This document shows, piece after piece, positions 6,127 to 8,910 of a stretch of 8,910 nucleotides of DNA; within the stretch, counting starts at the first letter, position 1, and each line of letters begins with the position of its first letter. A program made the translations under genes and the position numbers. The notes below the pieces were generated by a model. That model made no database searches. It was not told the origin of the DNA and was given only the letters and a program-made list of their open reading frames with translations. This stretch comes from Anaerolineae bacterium (GTDB lineage: Bacteria > Chloroflexota > Anaerolineae > JACIWP01): assembly GCA_014360855.1 (NCBI GenBank), contig JACIWP010000121.1, positions 1 through 8,910 on the forward strand, in the 5' to 3' direction.

Positions 6127-7296
6127 CTACACCTCCCGGTGGCGCTGGACGAAGCGCGCCATGCGGTTCAGCGCCTCCTCGATGTTTTCCAGCGATGAGG
6201 CATAGGAACAGCGCACAAACCCCTCCCCGCATTCGCCGAAGGCGCTCCCCGGCACCACCGCCACCTTCTCCTCCATCAGCAGGCGTTCGGAGAACTCCAT
6301 GGAGCTGAGGCCGGTGGTGCGGATGCAGGGGAAGGCGTAGAAGGCGCCCTTCGGTTCGAAGCAGGAGAGGCCGATGTTGTTCAGGCCGGCCACGATGAGC
6401 CGGCGCCGGCGGTCGTACATCTCGCGCATGTACTGCACGTCCTCTTCCCCGTGTTTCAGGGCGCGCAGGGCGGCGATCTGCGCCACGGTCGGCGCCGACA
6501 TAATGGTGTACTGGTGAATCTTGAGCATGGGGGCGATGAGCTCGGCCGGGCCGGCGGCATAGCCCACGCGCCAGCCCGTCATGGCATAGGCCTTGGACAT
6601 GCCTTGGAGCACGATGGTGCGCTCGCGCATGCCCGGCAGGGAGGCGAAGCAGATATGCTCCACGCCGTATACCAGCCGGTCATAAATCTCGTCGGAGATG
6701 ACCACCAGGTCATATCGTTCCGCCAGTTGGGCGATGGCCATCAGCCGCTCCCGGCTCATGACCGCGCCGGTGGGGTTGTTGGGATAGCCGATCAAGAGGG
6801 CCTTGGTGCGCGGGGTGATGGCCCGTTCGATCTCCTCGGCCGTGACCTCGAAGTTGTTCTCGACCCAGGTGGGGATGCGCACCGGCACGCCGCCGGCCAG
6901 CACCACCTCCGGCACATAGGCCACGAAGCAGGGCTCCGGCACGATCACCTCTTCGCCGGGGTTGAGCAGGGCGGTCAGGGCCAGGTACAAGCCCTCGGAG
7001 ACGCCCACGGTGATGAATATCTCTTTGGCCGGGTCGTACTGCACACCGTACAGGCGCGCGATGTTCTCCGCAATGGCCTGGCGCAGTTCGAAGATGCCGG
7101 CATTCGACGTATAATGGGTCTCCCCGCGGCGTAGGGCCTCGATGCCGGCCTCAATGATATGCGCCGGCGTGGTGAAATCCGGCTCCCCGATGCCCAGGGA
7201 GATGACATTCTGCATGGTCGCCGCGATGTCAAAGAAGCGGCGGATGCCGGAAGGCGGGATGCTCGCCACACGCTCTGCGACTTTCGATGAAATCAT
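6127..7296 (-). CDS. PLP-dependent class I/II aminotransferase (aspartate/aromatic type)
   Basis: A 389-residue cytoplasmic fold-type I aminotransferase. Motifs run in order: SLGIGEPDF (33-41), GETHYTSNAG (58-67), VGVSEGL at the cofactor phosphate (97-103), YPNNPTG with N174 (171-177), SDEIYDRL with D202 and Y205 (201-208), the Schiff-base lysine K235 in SKAYAMTGWRVGY, and R362 for the substrate carboxylate. The closest memory match is the archaeal and Gram-positive type aromatic or multi-substrate aminotransferase (also PatA-like). Substrate cannot be fixed by eye: aspartate, aromatic amino acids or an N-acyl-diaminopimelate are all possible. Start: an ATG at 7296 preceded by GGAGGAGAGG and overlapping the upstream stop as ATGA, which implies translational coupling to the DUF6504-like gene. 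An in-frame ATG at 7359 would overlap that gene by 63 nt and add an Arg-rich tail, so it is rejected. Its use of glutamate/2-oxoglutarate would link it to the nearby glutamate dehydrogenase. Confidence 0.94.
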   Translation of the reverse strand: MISSKVAERVASIPPSGIRRFFDIAATMQNVISLGIGEPDFTTPAHIIEAGIEALRRGETHYTSNAGIFELRQAIAENIARLYGVQYDPAKEIFITVGVSEGLYLALTALLNPGEEVIVPEPCFVAYVPEVVLAGGVPVRIPTWVENNFEVTAEEIERAITPRTKALLIGYPNNPTGAVMSRERLMAIAQLAERYDLVVISDEIYDRLVYGVEHICFASLPGMRERTIVLQGMSKAYAMTGWRVGYAAGPAELIAPMLKIHQYTIMSAPTVAQIAALRALKHGEEDVQYMREMYDRRRRLIVAGLNNIGLSCFEPKGAFYAFPCIRTTGLSSMEFSERLLMEEKVAVVPGSAFGECGEGFVRCSYASSLENIEEALNRMARFVQRHREV

Positions 7297-7565
7297 ATAT
7301 CCTCTCCTCCTGATTGTTCTTCTGCCCCTTCCGCCGGCGCTGGGCTGGCCAACGTCCACACGTCCATGGTCTCGTCGTACTGCAGGATATGCGGCCCCGT
7401 GGAGGTCTCGATGCGAAAGGCCGGCCCGCTCGGTGTGCGCCAGCGTGCGGTGATGCGAAGGATCTCATGCCGCTGGCCCTCCATGATGACCGCGCGCGGC
7501 TCCTGGGCATAGGTGTAGCCGGAATAGCATTCCACCTGCACGGCCCGGGCGAACAGTTCCACCAT
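7293..7565 (-). CDS. Small DUF6504-like protein, function unknown
   Basis: A 90-residue soluble protein with no signal peptide or membrane segment. Its pattern is an N-terminal strand (RAVQVECYSGYTYA, 7-20), EPRAVIMEGQRHEI (22-35), then alternating strands with W42, F50R and the closing YDETMDVWTL (63-72), and an acidic, probably disordered tail (77-90). This resembles DUF6504, a small beta-rich family whose members carry a Trp-x-Leu end. I know no established function. The start is the ATG at 7565, with AGGAGG 6 nt upstream; that site overlaps the stop codon of the nucleotidyltransferase gene (7578-7576). A start 27 nt earlier would lie inside the upstream gene. The TGA overlaps the ATG of the aminotransferase by 4 nt. 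Tight packing on both sides makes it a real gene, probably co-translated with the aminotransferase. Family assignment is from memory. Confidence 0.8.
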   Translation of the reverse strand: MVELFARAVQVECYSGYTYAQEPRAVIMEGQRHEILRITARWRTPSGPAFRIETSTGPHILQYDETMDVWTLASPAPAEGAEEQSGGEDI

Positions 7566-7571
7566 GCGCGC

Positions 7572-7577
7572 CCTCCT
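7572..7577 (-). promoter_or_regulatory. Ribosome binding site overlapping the upstream stop codon
   Basis: AGGAGG on the minus strand, 6 nt before the ATG at 7565. It overlaps the TAG stop of the nucleotidyltransferase gene at 7578-7576. It sets the start of the 90-residue protein and suggests coupling between the two reading frames. Confidence 0.75.
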
Positions 7578-8625
7578 ACAGGTGCGGCACAAGGCCGGCG
7601 GCCGAATCCACCTGGGACGAGTCCCCCACGTTCAGGCTCTCGAAGCTGCCCCGCACCCGCGCCTCATCCCCGATGAGGGAGCGGGTCAGCATGGCATTCT
7701 CGATGTGCGCGCCCTTGTTGATGATGGAGTCGTTCACCAGCGAGCGGTAAATCTCCCCTTGATCCGCCAGGCTGACATAGGGCCCGACGATGGATGATTC
7801 CACGCGGCAGTGCGCGCCGATGTACACGTACGGCCCGATAACCGAATGCTCAATGCGGGCGGTGGGATGGACATAGGCCGGCGGCACCACGATGCAGGAA
7901 TTGGGCGTCGGCTCCTGATGGGAGATCCTTTCCAGCAGGTAGCGGTTGGTATGAAGCACCGCCTCGGGCGTCCCACAGTCCTCCCATACCTCCACCGGCC
8001 AGGCGTTCAGCCGCGCCCCCTGCTCCACCATCAACTGCAGGGCATCGGCCAGGAAGTACTCCCCCTTGGTCTGGATGTTGCGGGCAATCAGCTCGTCAAT
8101 ACAGGCGAACAGGTGTTTGGCGTCCTTCAGATAATACACCCCGATGACCGCCAGGTTGGAGATGGGCTCACTGGGCTTTTCCACGAAGCGGGTGATAATG
8201 CCGTCCTGAATGGTAACGACCCCGAAGCGCCGCGGGTCCTCGACCTCTTTGACGAAGATGACACCGTCGCTGGTCAACTGCTCGAGGGGCTTCAGGTCGG
8301 CCTCGAAGATGGTGTCCACGAAGATAATAAGCACTGGGCCGGCGACATGCTCCCTGGCCAGCCAGATGGCATGGGCCTGTCCCTTCAGCTCTTTCTGCTC
8401 CACATAGCGCGCCCGGAAGGTATAGTTCTGCGAGACGTACTGCTCGATCTTGTCGCCAAGGTAGCCGGTGATAAAGATGATTTCCTCGATATCCAGCCCC
8501 TCGAGCTTATCGAGGATATGGCCCAGGACGGGCTTGCCGGCCACGTTCACCAGGGGTTTGGGCTTGGTGTAGGTATGCGGACGCAGTCGCGTCCCAAAGC
8601 CGGCGAGCGGGATGATGACCTTCAC
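7576..8625 (-). CDS. Sugar-1-phosphate nucleotidyltransferase with left-handed beta-helix tail
   Basis: A 349-residue cytoplasmic enzyme that should join a sugar-1-phosphate to an NTP, releasing pyrophosphate. The nucleotidyltransferase domain (about 1-235) begins with the signature GFGTRLRPHTYTKPKPL (9-25). It has GQAHAI (82-87), the metal-binding D104 in FVDTIFEADL, VEKP (148-151) and the second acidic site WEDCGTPE with D216 (214-221). Most relatives have Gly-Asp at 103-104, whereas here it is Val-Asp, with the Asp kept. The tail (about 243-326) has hexapeptide repeats (PTARIEHSVIG, VESSIVGP, ENAMLTRSLIG) of a left-handed beta-helix. The layout is that of long glucose-1-phosphate thymidylyltransferases and ST0452-like enzymes. 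No acetyltransferase role can be claimed. The start is GTG at 8625 with AAGGAGGT 9 nt upstream, and it overlaps the gatA stop by 4 nt (GTGA). Sugar and nucleotide specificity are unresolved. Confidence 0.92.
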   Translation of the reverse strand: MKVIIPLAGFGTRLRPHTYTKPKPLVNVAGKPVLGHILDKLEGLDIEEIIFITGYLGDKIEQYVSQNYTFRARYVEQKELKGQAHAIWLAREHVAGPVLIIFVDTIFEADLKPLEQLTSDGVIFVKEVEDPRRFGVVTIQDGIITRFVEKPSEPISNLAVIGVYYLKDAKHLFACIDELIARNIQTKGEYFLADALQLMVEQGARLNAWPVEVWEDCGTPEAVLHTNRYLLERISHQEPTPNSCIVVPPAYVHPTARIEHSVIGPYVYIGAHCRVESSIVGPYVSLADQGEIYRSLVNDSIINKGAHIENAMLTRSLIGDEARVRGSFESLNVGDSSQVDSAAGLVPHL

Positions 8626-8910
8626 TGTCTCACGACCTCCTTGTCCTCTGCCTTTCCGTCCAGCGGCGGACGCAGTTTATGCCATTCCGTGGCCTGCTCA
8701 TAGGCATAGGCGACACGCAGGGCGGTGGGTTCCTGAAACGCGCCGGTCAGTATCTGCATGCCGACCGGCATCCCGTCCGCCAGGCCGCACGGCACCACCA
8801 TGCCGCAGATGCCGGCCAGCGACGGCGCCAGGGTGAAGATGTCGGTCAAATACATGCTCAGCGGGTCAGCGATCTTCTCCCCGATCTTAAAGGCGACCAT
8901 CGGGGTGGTC
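8622..8910 (-). CDS. gatA: Asp-tRNA(Asn)/Glu-tRNA(Gln) amidotransferase subunit A, C-terminal part
   Basis: Only the last 95 residues are in the window; the 5' end lies beyond 8910. They match the C-terminus of GatA: TTPMVAFKIGEK, then DPLSMYLTDIFT, LAGICGMVVPCG, GMPVGMQILTGAFQE, then an AYAYEQATEWH helix and a short charged tail. GatA is the amidase-signature glutaminase that supplies ammonia to GatB. The Ser-Ser-Lys catalytic triad is upstream of the window and cannot be checked. The small-residue swap in LAGICGMVVPCG (usual LAGLPGISVPCG) is within family variation. The TGA (8624-8622) overlaps the GTG start of the nucleotidyltransferase gene, so both are in one operon that also reaches gatB through three inserted genes. 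Confidence 0.95.
   Translation of the reverse strand, partial: TTPMVAFKIGEKIADPLSMYLTDIFTLAPSLAGICGMVVPCGLADGMPVGMQILTGAFQEPTALRVAYAYEQATEWHKLRPPLDGKAEDKEVVRQ
8635..8642 (-). promoter_or_regulatory. Ribosome binding site supporting the GTG start of the nucleotidyltransferase
   Basis: AAGGAGGT on the minus strand, 9 nt before the GTG at 8625, placed inside the 3' end of gatA. It is a full anti-Shine-Dalgarno match and explains efficient re-initiation at a GTG that overlaps the gatA stop. Confidence 0.8.

Noticed and set aside
4815..6308. A 497-codon open frame on the plus strand opposite gatB
   Set aside because: It is a mirror of the gatB coding frame, with a low-complexity His/Gln/Leu/Val-rich product and a Pro/Arg-rich end, and no family resemblance.
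7297..7359. A 21-residue N-terminal extension of the aminotransferase
   Set aside because: It would overlap the small DUF6504-like gene in another frame. The ATG at 7296 has a strong ribosome site and the classic ATGA overlap.

Overview
This window reads as a compact piece of a high-GC bacterial chromosome. I estimate a little over 60% GC by eye. Every gene I can support lies on the minus strand, so transcription runs from position 8910 towards 1. The gene set is a GatCAB amidotransferase, a hexameric-type glutamate dehydrogenase, a beta-CASP RNase, a TrmA/RlmD-family protein and a DUF6504-like small protein. The protein style and a marked excess of the palindrome GCCGGC suggest a Chloroflexota (Anaerolineae-like) lineage. 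That placement is an inference from recall, not a search result. I see no mobile element, CRISPR array, tRNA or rRNA.

Layout in transcription order. (1) Positions 8910-4656 look like one tightly packed operon: the C-terminal end of gatA, a sugar-phosphate nucleotidyltransferase with a left-handed beta-helix tail (GTG start, GTGA overlap with gatA), a 90-residue DUF6504-like protein, a class I/II aminotransferase (ATGA overlap) and gatB (TTG start). The gatA and gatB genes are therefore separated by three genes that are not part of the amidotransferase. (2) Positions 4655-3134 hold a glutamate dehydrogenase unit with its own extended -10 promoter directly after the gatB stop. It has a roughly 180-nt leader with a strong hairpin and an AT-rich dyad, and a textbook intrinsic terminator at 3134-3167. 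(3) Positions 3099-1828 hold a TRAM / iron-sulfur / SAM-fold protein of the TrmA/RlmD family. Its four iron-sulfur cysteines are kept, but the catalytic positions are replaced. (4) Positions 1831-1 hold a second promoter, whose -35 box includes the stop codon of the preceding gene. It drives a metallo-beta-lactamase/beta-CASP RNase and, 14 nt further on, a multi-pass membrane protein that runs off the window edge.

Functionally, the first half is amino-acid and nitrogen metabolism plus translation fidelity: Gln/Asn-tRNA amidation, transamination and glutamate/2-oxoglutarate interconversion. The second half is RNA-directed: an RNA-modification-type fold and an RNA-cleaving nuclease. The most unusual observation is the apparently catalytically dead RlmD-family protein. 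The glutamate dehydrogenase leader is the best candidate for an undescribed regulatory region. Otherwise the window is fairly ordinary, and I do not see a complete new multi-gene system.
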